From Candidatus Protochlamydia amoebophila UWE25 (GTDB lineage: Bacteria > Chlamydiota > Chlamydiia > Chlamydiales > Parachlamydiaceae): a DNA stretch of 64,000 nucleotides. The stretch spans positions 1,302,001 through 1,366,000 of the forward strand of contig NC_005861.2 of assembly GCF_000011565.2 (NCBI RefSeq). The letters are read 5' to 3'. The translations under genes and the position numbers were made by a program. This document shows positions 49,142-57,509 of the stretch, in pieces (the first letter of the stretch is position 1; every line of letters starts with the position of its first letter). Below the pieces are notes generated by a model. It did no database searches. It had not been told where the DNA came from and worked only from the letters and a program-made list of their open reading frames with translations.

Positions 49142-49681
49142 ATGACCCAACAAACCAAAATGATCGAAGAAGATTTGGCTATTCGACTTCCCAACCATGA
49201 TATCTTATCCACCCCAGTCACTTTAGAAGCCGTTGTATTCTACGCTTCTGAAAGTGAAAAAATCAAAAAGAAAATTGATCATCTTGCAGCAGAAGTTAGC
49301 CAAAAACAAGATAGAATCAAGTTTGTTAATGAAATTATTCAAGAAATTAATAACTCCATAGATCCGTCGACGGGAAAAGTGGACTTAAGAAACAAAGCCG
49401 AATTTCTAGAAAAATTAAACACTGCAAAAGGAATGGGCATCAATATACCGATGGATTCCAAAACTGAGCATCCCAAAGCCCATTTTAATGCCGAAGAAAG
49501 GGAGCGTTTTTTGCAAAATCTAGGTTTATCTGCTGATGCATGGGATAAAGAAAACAAGCAACATACCCAAAAAATGCAAATGTATCTAGATGAATCTAAT
49601 CGTTATTTGACTTTAGCGACACAAGCGATGAAGTACGAAGACAAACCCAAGAGGGCGGCCCTCGCTGCAATGGGAAGATAA
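49142..49681 (+). CDS. First gene of the translocator operon, helical protein of unknown function
   Basis: 179 residues, hydrophilic and mostly helical, with a coiled-coil segment (ASESEKIKKKIDHLAAEVSQ) and no signal peptide or membrane segment. GGAGG lies four bases before the ATG. It stands before an LcrH chaperone, CopB and CopD, where the Yersinia operon has the needle-tip protein LcrV, and where I recall C. trachomatis CT863 next to its second translocator set. It could be a tip protein, a co-chaperone or a secreted substrate. The stop is one base from the next ATG. Confidence 0.75.
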   Translation: MTQQTKMIEEDLAIRLPNHDILSTPVTLEAVVFYASESEKIKKKIDHLAAEVSQKQDRIKFVNEIIQEINNSIDPSTGKVDLRNKAEFLEKLNTAKGMGINIPMDSKTEHPKAHFNAEERERFLQNLGLSADAWDKENKQHTQKMQMYLDESNRYLTLATQAMKYEDKPKRAALAAMGR

Positions 49682-49682
49682 G

Positions 49683-50117
49683 ATGACCGCATCTAATTAC
49701 CGCTTAGTCGACCTTGAAAAAAAAGAGATAATGGCAAAAACTAAAAATTTGCATTATATGGCCTATCATCTTTATCGAGACCGGCAATATGAAGAAGCCT
49801 CACTCTTCTTTCGTTTGCTGACGGTGGTAAATCATAATGAGCCAAAATATTGGAAAGGCTTAGGTGCTTGCTTACAAATGAAGCAAGATTATTCTGAAGC
49901 CTTAAATTGTTATATTCACACGCAATCCCTTTACAATAAGCAATTAGATCCTTATCTTTACATTTATGCAGCTGATTGTTATTTTGCTCTCAATCAAATT
50001 GATGATGGCTTAAAAGCGTTAGAAGCGGCTCGTTTGAGTGCTCCTCAAAATGCACAAATATTAAAACATGTCGCTCTCATGAAAACTCAATGGGAAAGCA
50101 GCCCTAAAAACAATTAG
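49683..50117 (+). CDS. lcrH: LcrH/SycD-type secretion chaperone
   Basis: 144 residues with three tandem TPR motifs (YHLYRDRQYEEASLFFRLL, YWKGLGACLQMKQDYSEAL, YIYAADCYFALNQIDDGLKA), the class II chaperone layout. These bind the hydrophobic translocators before export. The ATG is one base after the stop of the gene before, so translation is coupled; the copB-like gene follows after nine bases. Confidence 0.93.
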   Translation: MTASNYRLVDLEKKEIMAKTKNLHYMAYHLYRDRQYEEASLFFRLLTVVNHNEPKYWKGLGACLQMKQDYSEALNCYIHTQSLYNKQLDPYLYIYAADCYFALNQIDDGLKALEAARLSAPQNAQILKHVALMKTQWESSPKNN

Positions 50118-50126
50118 GATTTTATT

Positions 50127-51089
50127 ATGTCAGTTAAAAAATCTGAGCTTCTATCATCTGTTTATGTGACTCACTCTACTGAAATTGAATCTGGTGAATC
50201 CCAGACTAACCACAGAAAAAGCAAAACTATTCATGAATTATTTCATTCAGATACTTTGGAGATCGGCGAAAACACAGATTCTTTGAAGGCAACTGAACAA
50301 GTTAGCTATCAATGTTTTTTTTCAAAAGCCATGAACATTCAATCGACCCATACTCCATCTGATGAGGATATTCGTAGAGCTGCCCCCATCCATCCTATTC
50401 CTGAAATAGATAAACCTGCTTTTTTTCAGGAAGCAAGTTTAGAGGGATTTGTGCCTAAAATAACGAGTCATTCTCAAATATCAAATCTTCCTTCCAAAGA
50501 CTTACTTAGAAACTTGGCACAAATGGAAAGTAAAACAATTGATCAAGTGATGGCAATTGTTTTAAAAGCTCAACTAGAACTGGAAAGAGATCAGGCAGAA
50601 ATTTCGCAAAACTCCTTTGATCAATTACAAAACCTACGCAAGATTCAAGAACGAACGTTAGAGGAAATTAAAGAAGCACTCAAAAAAGATGAAAAGCTTG
50701 CGGGTTATTTAGATACAGCACAAAAAATAGCGATTGCAGCGACTTTTATCTGTGGGGTGGCAGCGATGGTTATCACTCTGAGTTTTAGCATGCCCATCTT
50801 GACCGGGGCCGCAACAGCTTTGGCTATACCCGCCAAAATGGGAGCATTCTTCACAGGTTTACTGACTGCTTTTTCAGCTGGTGGAAAAGGCTATATCAAT
50901 GCAAAGAGCAACCAAACAAAAGGAGTATTAACTTCTCATAAACATGATATTGAATTAACAAAAGGTTGGACGGACGACTACCGTGAAAAAATGGGCACTA
51001 TCGCCGAAACTGACGCCTATTTCAAAGAAATGTTAATTAAACTTATCAAAAGTCTGGAAAGAATGAGAAGAAATGTTTCTGCAACTTAA
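50127..51089 (+). CDS. copB: CopB-like type III secretion translocator
   Basis: 320 residues. The N-terminal 120 residues are polar. Residues about 197-250 hold a two-lobed hydrophobic stretch (AIAATFICGVAAMVITLSFS and ALAIPAKMGAFFTGLLTAFS), as in the major hydrophobic translocators YopB and CopB, with helical flanks. It should form the pore in the host membrane with CopD. It is much shorter than the C. trachomatis CopB I recall (near 490). The call rests on operon position and hydrophobic layout. Confidence 0.8.
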   Translation: MSVKKSELLSSVYVTHSTEIESGESQTNHRKSKTIHELFHSDTLEIGENTDSLKATEQVSYQCFFSKAMNIQSTHTPSDEDIRRAAPIHPIPEIDKPAFFQEASLEGFVPKITSHSQISNLPSKDLLRNLAQMESKTIDQVMAIVLKAQLELERDQAEISQNSFDQLQNLRKIQERTLEEIKEALKKDEKLAGYLDTAQKIAIAATFICGVAAMVITLSFSMPILTGAATALAIPAKMGAFFTGLLTAFSAGGKGYINAKSNQTKGVLTSHKHDIELTKGWTDDYREKMGTIAETDAYFKEMLIKLIKSLERMRRNVSAT

Positions 51090-51120
51090 AATTAATTTAA
51101 TGATAAAATAAGGAGTCTTT

Positions 51121-51699
51121 ATGACTATTAAAGTTGAAAGTATTACAAGGACGACTGAAGTAGGTCAAGGAACAAACCTCCCAAGTCAATACCAACACTT
51201 AATCACCTTAAGCCCTGCTTTAATTAACGAAATGGGAAAAAAAAGCATTGATATCCTTTTTTTAGATTTTGGTATGGCTGAAGGTCAACTACGCCTCCAA
51301 AATAAAAGGCTGTCTTATCAACTACGTTTGATTGAAAAAGATCGTCAAACAGAAAAAGTGGAAAAAAAATTAGCTGAATATGACCGCAGCGCTCCTATCG
51401 TAACTGCAGCTTTTGCGGGTGTGGCAGCGATTGCTGGAGCATTTGCTGGGGGAGCAGGAGCTCAAATTGGACAAGGAATCAGTCAGACTATTAGTACAAC
51501 ACGTGAACATCTTGATAATAAGTCTAGGGGAAGAGTTGAACACCATGATCACCAGTATCAGACAGTGGGTGCTTTAATTCAAGACCATTCTCAAGAACTT
51601 CAGCGGGAAAATCAAGAGTTTGATCGCGCTCTATCTACTGCTGATCGTGCTCATCAAGCTTCTCAGCGTGTGATTGAACAATTAGCTAACGCGGCTTAA
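51121..51699 (+). CDS. copD: CopD-like type III secretion translocator
   Basis: 192 residues with one hydrophobic stretch (PIVTAAFAGVAAIAGAFAGG, about residues 90-118) flanked by amphipathic helices, the minor-translocator layout (YopD, CopD). AGGAG lies a few bases before the ATG. It is less than half the length of C. trachomatis CopD as I recall it. A strong terminator follows, so the operon has four genes. Confidence 0.78.
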   Translation: MTIKVESITRTTEVGQGTNLPSQYQHLITLSPALINEMGKKSIDILFLDFGMAEGQLRLQNKRLSYQLRLIEKDRQTEKVEKKLAEYDRSAPIVTAAFAGVAAIAGAFAGGAGAQIGQGISQTISTTREHLDNKSRGRVEHHDHQYQTVGALIQDHSQELQRENQEFDRALSTADRAHQASQRVIEQLANAA

Positions 51700-51705
51700 G
51701 CAGTT

Positions 51706-51749
51706 AGTAAACCTCTTTAAAAATAGTTTTTAAAAGAGGTTTACTTTTT
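51706..51749 (+). terminator. Rho-independent terminator of the translocator operon
   Basis: Long stem AGTAAACCTCTTTAAAAA paired with TTTTTAAAAGAGGTTTACT around a short loop, then five T. It starts seven bases after the copD stop and overlaps the 3' end of the converging methyltransferase gene. Confidence 0.92.
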
Positions 51750-52439
51750 AATTTGTAAATAAACTTCAGCAACTCCCCAAGTGAATTTGGCCGGAAATTG
51801 CTTGAGCAAATTAAATGAAGGTTTTTTTTGATAATTGGTCAAAGGATAACTCACCGTCACGACTTTTGTTCCTAGGGGAAGTGTTTCCAAATGAGAAACC
51901 AGTTGTTTAATAAATGAAGTAGAATAACAAGATCCATAGAGATAAATAATAGTTGCGCGAGAAAAGTTAGTTTCCAAAAAATTTTCTAAACGAAATTCGA
52001 TACCAGAAAGATGGAATAAAGCTTTAACCTCATTTGCTCGCTCAATAAATTGCGGTACATAATCAATTCCAACGACTTGGCAACCGATGAAATGATGAAG
52101 CCAGAAACAGGTACGTCCTCTTCCACATCCCAGCTCAAACACAGTGTCTCTTACAGATAATTGGCATTCTTTAGCGATTAACTCTAAAGTTGTCAAAGGG
52201 GTTTCCCCATAAGCATAAAGATTTTTAGATCTTTTGGAACTTAAAAATTGTTTGCTCACTTGATAAGGATTGTTAAAAAAGTAAGATATGATAAGCTTGA
52301 GATCTATTTTTAAAAATTTGAGTTCACCGTAATAATGGAAAATCACACGCATAAATTCAATAAAATTAATCACTATAACTTTTAGTTTAATCCAAGTAAG
52401 ATACACTATCTCATCTAACGATTTGAATTGCTGAAACAT
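51741..52439 (-). CDS. Class I SAM-dependent methyltransferase, substrate unknown
   Basis: About 232 residues from the ATG at 52439; an in-frame TTG at 52451 adds four. Motif I is VFELGCGRGRTCFWL near residue 105, followed by VVGIDYVPQFIERA. The first 70 residues are hydrophobic and aromatic (IVINFIEFMRVIFHYYGELK) and may bind membrane. The target cannot be named. Its stop codon lies inside the terminator stem of the converging operon. Confidence 0.85.
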   Translation of the reverse strand: MFQQFKSLDEIVYLTWIKLKVIVINFIEFMRVIFHYYGELKFLKIDLKLIISYFFNNPYQVSKQFLSSKRSKNLYAYGETPLTTLELIAKECQLSVRDTVFELGCGRGRTCFWLHHFIGCQVVGIDYVPQFIERANEVKALFHLSGIEFRLENFLETNFSRATIIYLYGSCYSTSFIKQLVSHLETLPLGTKVVTVSYPLTNYQKKPSFNLLKQFPAKFTWGVAEVYLQIKK

Positions 52440-52581
52440 CTGGAATCTCAAAGAAATTTTAATTTAATGGATCATACATTTTCATTTTTGTCATAAATAG
52501 GTGAACGAAAAGGACAATTTTTATCATAAATTAGAAATAAATGGTATTGGTGTTTAACAACTTTATTATAAGAGAAAAATA

Positions 52582-53544
52582 ATGACAGTCCCATCTTTAA
52601 TTAGTCAAACGCAAACAAATGTGCAACATGGATTACAAACTGCATATACATTTGTAAGGAATTATACAATAATTTCTAAACAGTGGATTCAAAAGACATT
52701 CAACTCCTTGCAAACTTGGATCCAAGATGATGTGTGGCCTAAACATTTTAAGGGATGGTATGAGAGAAATATTATCGCCCTAAATAAGCATGATGTTACG
52801 TTTTTAACAACCTCTACTAGTTTAGCATTAGCAATTGCTGTGTTAATACCGCTTATATTTGGTAAAGCCATGGCGGCTCTTTCAACTATTACCGGTTTTA
52901 CACTCTTGTTAGGGGCTTGTACCTTTGCTAAGCATCGCATTGATAAATATTACGATGAAAAAGCTTGGCACGTTGTTGAGAATTTAAGGCATTTGGGCAA
53001 TGGAACAACATGTCGAAAAAAGTATTTTATTCAAATGAAGGATGAATTAAAAAAACTTGATGGACCGGAGTTTAGTCATCTAAAAAAAGATATCGAACAA
53101 TTACGGGAAATAATGGATTGTTTTCGAGAAGCAACCTTATCTCCTTATTTTGGAGAGATTCGAAGAAGTTTTAACACTTACTTAAATCATTATCAAAATC
53201 TTTGCCAGGGAGAAGCTGATGTTAATCTTTTTACTGATTTTGCTAATGAAGCTAGGAAAATCGGCACTCCAAAACAAGATCTAGCCAATATAGATGCTAA
53301 ATTTTTGATTTTAAAAGAATTACTACGAACAAATATTGCAAAAAAAAACTTAAAAAATTTGCAAGTAGAGCTAAAAAAATTCAAAAAAGCTGCTTTAACG
53401 AATAATCATTTTGAAGAACGAAAAAACGATTTTTTAAATCATCTTTCTACTTTTCAAAAGAAAGTAGCTTCTTACAAAACACCTGTGACTTTGCCTAACT
53501 ACCACCCGACTGATATCACAGATATTCAACTCAATCAAGCTTAA
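52582..53544 (+). CDS. Inc-like membrane protein, function unknown
   Basis: 320 residues. Residues about 73-117 form a two-lobed hydrophobic region (FLTTSTSLALAIAVLIPLIF, then AALSTITGFTLLLGACTF) with a short turn, the hallmark of chlamydial inclusion-membrane (Inc) proteins. The N-terminal 70 residues have no signal peptide. The C-terminal 200 residues are helical and charged. It lies just beyond the translocator operon. Inc proteins share little sequence, so this is a structural guess. Confidence 0.72.
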   Translation: MTVPSLISQTQTNVQHGLQTAYTFVRNYTIISKQWIQKTFNSLQTWIQDDVWPKHFKGWYERNIIALNKHDVTFLTTSTSLALAIAVLIPLIFGKAMAALSTITGFTLLLGACTFAKHRIDKYYDEKAWHVVENLRHLGNGTTCRKKYFIQMKDELKKLDGPEFSHLKKDIEQLREIMDCFREATLSPYFGEIRRSFNTYLNHYQNLCQGEADVNLFTDFANEARKIGTPKQDLANIDAKFLILKELLRTNIAKKNLKNLQVELKKFKKAALTNNHFEERKNDFLNHLSTFQKKVASYKTPVTLPNYHPTDITDIQLNQA

Positions 53545-53571
53545 ATTGCTAGATAAAAATATGCTTTTTTT

Positions 53572-53600
53572 CTAAGCGAAAACATCATTTTCGCTTAGTT
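53572..53600 (+). terminator. Hairpin terminator after the Inc-like gene
   Basis: Perfect eleven-base stem CTAAGCGAAAA/TTTTCGCTTAG with loop CATCA, followed by only TT before CG. The short T run makes it a modest terminator; it lies between converging genes. Confidence 0.65.
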
Positions 53601-53635
53601 TCGAATTCATCATTTTCTAATCAACACTAATTTAA

Positions 53636-55108
53636 TTACATTGTTGGGAGAAAAAATGTACTAATCATTTTGGCAATGAAGATGTACATCAGAGTAGATA
53701 AAACGTCATTAAAGGCCGTAACAATAGGTCCAGAAGCAACGGCTGGATCTATGCGAAAACGAGCAAAGAAAAACGGCGATAATGAACCTAATAGTGTCGC
53801 CATCAAACAGGCTCCGAGTAATCCACAACTGACGATTGCGCCTAACACAAGCGGACTTGAGCCAGCATAATGAACATCGAAACGATTAAGTAAGTAAACA
53901 AATACCCCACAAACTAAACCGAAAATAATTCCAATTAAGACACCAATACTAAGTTCTTCAAGAATGGCTTCTCGGCGAGAACCATGCGAAAGTTCTCCAG
54001 TAGACATTCCCCTAACTAAAATTGTGCTACACTGAATGCCCACATTGCCAGACATTCCGGCAATTAAAGGGACAAAGAGAGCGACAAAAGTAAACCAATT
54101 TCGGTCTTTAAAGTGTGATAAAGCTGTTGCTGTGACAAGCCCTGCACACAATGTTACAATTAACCAGGGAGCGCGCCACAAAAATCTTTTAAAAATAGGT
54201 TCATGTTCACTGAAATCTTCGGCTGTACCAGCAAAACTAGCAATGGTTTCATCAGCAATATCTTTTAAAGCTTCTAAAACATTTTCATAGGTAATCACGC
54301 CGAGCAAATGATTTTGCTCATCCACAACAGGTAAAGCAGAAATTTTATAGCGCTCCACAATATCAACGGCTTCATCACGAGAATCTTCTACGTTGATTTG
54401 ATGAAGGATTGGACGCATGACTTGTCGAATTGGAATGTAAGGAGGATTGACAATCAAATTACGGGCCGGGACAAAACCGACTAGTTCCTCATCATCTGCT
54501 AATACAAAAATTCGACGTGTTAAATCAATTCCTGGATTATCTCTGATGACTGCAGCAACTTCTCCGATTGTGGTGTTCATATGAAATGAAAAAAATTCAT
54601 TCGTCATCATACGACCAGCACTATTTCTTTCATGTTTATAAAGCTCTCGAATGCGCATTGCTTTTTTTGGTTCTAATAAATCCAATACTCGCTTCATTCG
54701 CCGATTCGACATATCGTCTAAAAGCCATGTCGCTTCATCAGGAGGCATCCTTTCTAAAAGTCGTTTAATTTCCTGATCATTAATTTGTGAAAAAATGGAG
54801 GTCCGGGTCGTACTGCCAACATTAATCATAAAAATGATCTTGGCATTTAAATCAGGTAAGTTTTCATACACAACAACACGTGCATTGGGAGGAAGCCTTG
54901 TGACAGCATACGCAAGGTCGATAGGATCATGTTCACTTGCAATTTTAGCAATATCATGCAGCATGAATTGAGAAGTGGGCTTATGAAAGGCTTGCTCAAG
55001 CTTTTCATTGAGGACATCGTCTAATTGGCTTCTTCGAGAATCCATTAGATTTCCTGAGACACTCGCCTCTTCAAATTTTTCATTTTCATTTGAGTGATTT
55101 AATTCCAC
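53636..55108 (-). CDS. mgtE: Magnesium transporter MgtE
   Basis: Inner-membrane Mg2+ channel. About 490 residues from a GTG at 55108 with AAGGA a few bases upstream; an ATG at 55150 would add 14 residues but has no good site. The cytosolic N domain shows LLERMPPDEATWLLDDM, then a CBS pair (IRQVMRPILHQINVEDSRDE, ISALPVVDEQNHLLGVIT) and five membrane helices with the pore motif VPLIAGMSGNVGIQC. No M-box-like structure was seen upstream. Confidence 0.94.
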   Translation of the reverse strand: MELNHSNENEKFEEASVSGNLMDSRRSQLDDVLNEKLEQAFHKPTSQFMLHDIAKIASEHDPIDLAYAVTRLPPNARVVVYENLPDLNAKIIFMINVGSTTRTSIFSQINDQEIKRLLERMPPDEATWLLDDMSNRRMKRVLDLLEPKKAMRIRELYKHERNSAGRMMTNEFFSFHMNTTIGEVAAVIRDNPGIDLTRRIFVLADDEELVGFVPARNLIVNPPYIPIRQVMRPILHQINVEDSRDEAVDIVERYKISALPVVDEQNHLLGVITYENVLEALKDIADETIASFAGTAEDFSEHEPIFKRFLWRAPWLIVTLCAGLVTATALSHFKDRNWFTFVALFVPLIAGMSGNVGIQCSTILVRGMSTGELSHGSRREAILEELSIGVLIGIIFGLVCGVFVYLLNRFDVHYAGSSPLVLGAIVSCGLLGACLMATLLGSLSPFFFARFRIDPAVASGPIVTAFNDVLSTLMYIFIAKMISTFFLPTM

Positions 55109-55367
55109 ATTCTTCCTTAAACAATTAATAAGCCTAGCACAACTATACATGGCTTTAACATTCTTATAAATGTTAATTCAATTAAAGAAATTGATGAGGA
55201 TATATTGTTTACACAAATAAGTTAAAAATAAATTAGAGAATACCTCTAAAAGGAATTTTAAACTTGATTTTTTAAATTCTGAAAGCTTATCATTTATGAT
55301 TTATATAAAATGTTTGAATTATTAACCTGGCTGAAAAGTTTAGCCTCATAAACTAAAAGATCACTTT

Positions 55368-57188
55368 ATGTATTCTCCTGAAAAAATCCGTAATATTGCG
55401 ATCATTGCGCACATTGACCACGGTAAAACAACATTGTTAGATGCTTTGCTTAAACAGTCTAAAATTTTTCGCGATAATCAACAAGTTCGCGAACGCGTTA
55501 TGGACTCATATGATCAAGAACAAGAACGTGGAATTACTATTTTTGCTAAACATACGTCTGTTTACTTTGATGATTTCAAAATTAATATTATTGACACTCC
55601 AGGACACGCTGATTTCTCAGGTGAAGTCGAACGTATTTTAGGAATGGTAGATTCAGTCCTACTACTTGTAGATGCCCAAGAGGGACCGATGCCTCAAACC
55701 CGCTTTGTTCTTTCTAAATCATTAAAAATGGGCATTAAACCTATTGTCGTCTTAAATAAAATTGACCGACCTCATGCCAACCCAGATAGAGTATTAGACT
55801 TAACATTTGATCTATTTAGTGAACTTGGTGCAACAGATGAACAACTTGATTTCCGCTATTGCTATGCATCAGGGTTATCAGGATTTGCGATGCACCACAT
55901 GCACGATACACATAAAGATATGCGTCCTTTATTTGAACTTATTACTTACGCCGTACAACAGCCTAAAGGTAGCCTCGAAAATCCTTTCTTAATGCATGTA
56001 TCTACAATTACTTATGATGATTATGTTGGCCGTCAAGCTTGTGGAAAAATTTTAGAAGGGACTGTCAAAAAAGGACAGCAGCTCATTCATATCGATGAAA
56101 ATGGGGTGGAAACCAAATGCACAATTACCCGTATTGAAGGGCATTTAGGAATTGAAAAAGTTGAAATGGAAGAAGCTGGCGTAGGCGACATTGTCATCTT
56201 ATCAGGTATTCCAGAAGTGACAATTGGTGACACAATTTGCGATCCTAAAAAAATTGTTCGACTTCCTCGTATTAAGCTAGATGAACCTACAGTTTCCGTC
56301 GATATGACAGTTAATAATAGCCCATTTGTTGGTCGTAGTGGTAAACACGTTACAATGAATAAAATTCGCGATCGCTTAGAAAAAGAAAAACGCGCTAATA
56401 TTTCCCTCAGAATCGAAGATGAGAGCGGAGATCAAGATAAAATTACTGTATCAGGTCGCGGAGAGCTTCACTTAGCTGTTTTAGTAGAAGCTATGCGCCG
56501 TGAACAATACGAGTTTAGCATTTCTAAACCTCGAGTTATTATTAAAGAAGTCAATGGCGAGAAATACGAACCGATTGAACGGGTACATATTGAGGTTCCA
56601 CAAGACTACTCAGGAACAGTGATTGAAGAACTTTCCCGACGCAAAGGAGAACTTCAACTACTAGATACAGATGAAAATGGAATTACTGCTATAGACTTTT
56701 TGATTCCTACAAGAGGGCTCATGGGTTATCGCAATGACTTTTTAACCGCGACTAGAGGTCTCGGAATTTTGACGTCTGTTTTTGAAAACTTTTCTCCTTG
56801 GAAAGGAACTATTCCTGGTCGTACAAGGGGTGTCTTACTCTCTAATGGACCAGGCAAAACCAGCGGTTACGCTTGCTTTAATTTACAAGATCGTGGAGTC
56901 ATGTTTGTTGCTCCCGGGGATGAGGTTTACGAAGGAATGGTCGTTGGAGAGAATAGTCGCGATAATGACTTAGTGGTCAACGTAACTAAAGGAAAACAAT
57001 TGACAAACGTCAGAGCTTCTGGAAGTGATGAAAACATTATCTTAATCCCTGCTCGCCGGTTTACTCTTGAACAGGCAATTGATTATATCCAAGATGATGA
57101 ATTAATCGAAGTCACTCCTGACAGCATCCGTATGCGAAAACGTCATCTTTTAGAGAATGACCGCAAACGAGCTGGTGGAAAAGCCTAA
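55368..57188 (+). CDS. typA: GTP-binding protein TypA/BipA
   Basis: Ribosome-binding translational GTPase, 606 residues. G1 [11 protein letters not shown]2 region [10 protein letters not shown]3 DTPGHADF and G4 NKID are in the first 135 residues. EF-G-like domains and the BipA C-terminal domain follow ([20 protein letters not shown]). TypA assists late ribosome assembly and stress growth. It is divergent from mgtE and has its own terminator. Confidence 0.96.
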   Translation: MYSPEKIRNIAIIAHIDHGKTTLLDALLKQSKIFRDNQQVRERVMDSYDQEQERGITIFAKHTSVYFDDFKINIIDTPGHADFSGEVERILGMVDSVLLLVDAQEGPMPQTRFVLSKSLKMGIKPIVVLNKIDRPHANPDRVLDLTFDLFSELGATDEQLDFRYCYASGLSGFAMHHMHDTHKDMRPLFELITYAVQQPKGSLENPFLMHVSTITYDDYVGRQACGKILEGTVKKGQQLIHIDENGVETKCTITRIEGHLGIEKVEMEEAGVGDIVILSGIPEVTIGDTICDPKKIVRLPRIKLDEPTVSVDMTVNNSPFVGRSGKHVTMNKIRDRLEKEKRANISLRIEDESGDQDKITVSGRGELHLAVLVEAMRREQYEFSISKPRVIIKEVNGEKYEPIERVHIEVPQDYSGTVIEELSRRKGELQLLDTDENGITAIDFLIPTRGLMGYRNDFLTATRGLGILTSVFENFSPWKGTIPGRTRGVLLSNGPGKTSGYACFNLQDRGVMFVAPGDEVYEGMVVGENSRDNDLVVNVTKGKQLTNVRASGSDENIILIPARRFTLEQAIDYIQDDELIEVTPDSIRMRKRHLLENDRKRAGGKA

Positions 57189-57509
57189 CTTTTTTTAACT
57201 CATCTTACCATGTGTAAGATGAGTTAAAATTTTAAATAAAAGGCTTACTTTCTTTTTTTAGGCTAATGGCTCAAAGTAACTCGTGATGAAATTGGGCTCT
57301 TGCTTCATTAAAAACTGAAATAAACCTAGATCAACTAGCAAATCTGCCCTATCTTTTCTAGATTATTAACTAATTTTAAGGATAATTAAAAGCAATAGAA
57401 ATGAATTCCTAATAATAAGGATAAAAAGTAAGGTTTTTTCACGAAAAAACTTTAAAAAACATGAGCTGCATCATTTATCTTCTAGTAAGTTTAAAAAATG
57501 TAAACTCAT
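57189..57509. other. Convergent intergenic region, 321 bases
   Basis: Between typA (plus) and the TPR gene (minus). It holds the typA terminator and, at 57433-57450, a seven-base stem GTTTTTT/AAAAAAC that may end the TPR transcript. No gene is visible. Confidence 0.5.
57193..57233 (+). terminator. Terminator of typA
   Basis: Sixteen-base perfect stem (57193-57208 with 57214-57229), core AACTCATCTTAC/GTAAGATGAGTT, loop CATGT, then TTTT. It starts four bases after the stop codon. Confidence 0.88.

Noticed and set aside
53670-54290. Plus-strand frames inside mgtE
   Set aside because: Antisense shadows of the membrane domain with no supporting signals.
55109-55367. Mg2+ riboswitch upstream of mgtE
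   Set aside because: No M-box-like paired elements could be recognised in the 260-base AT-rich leader.
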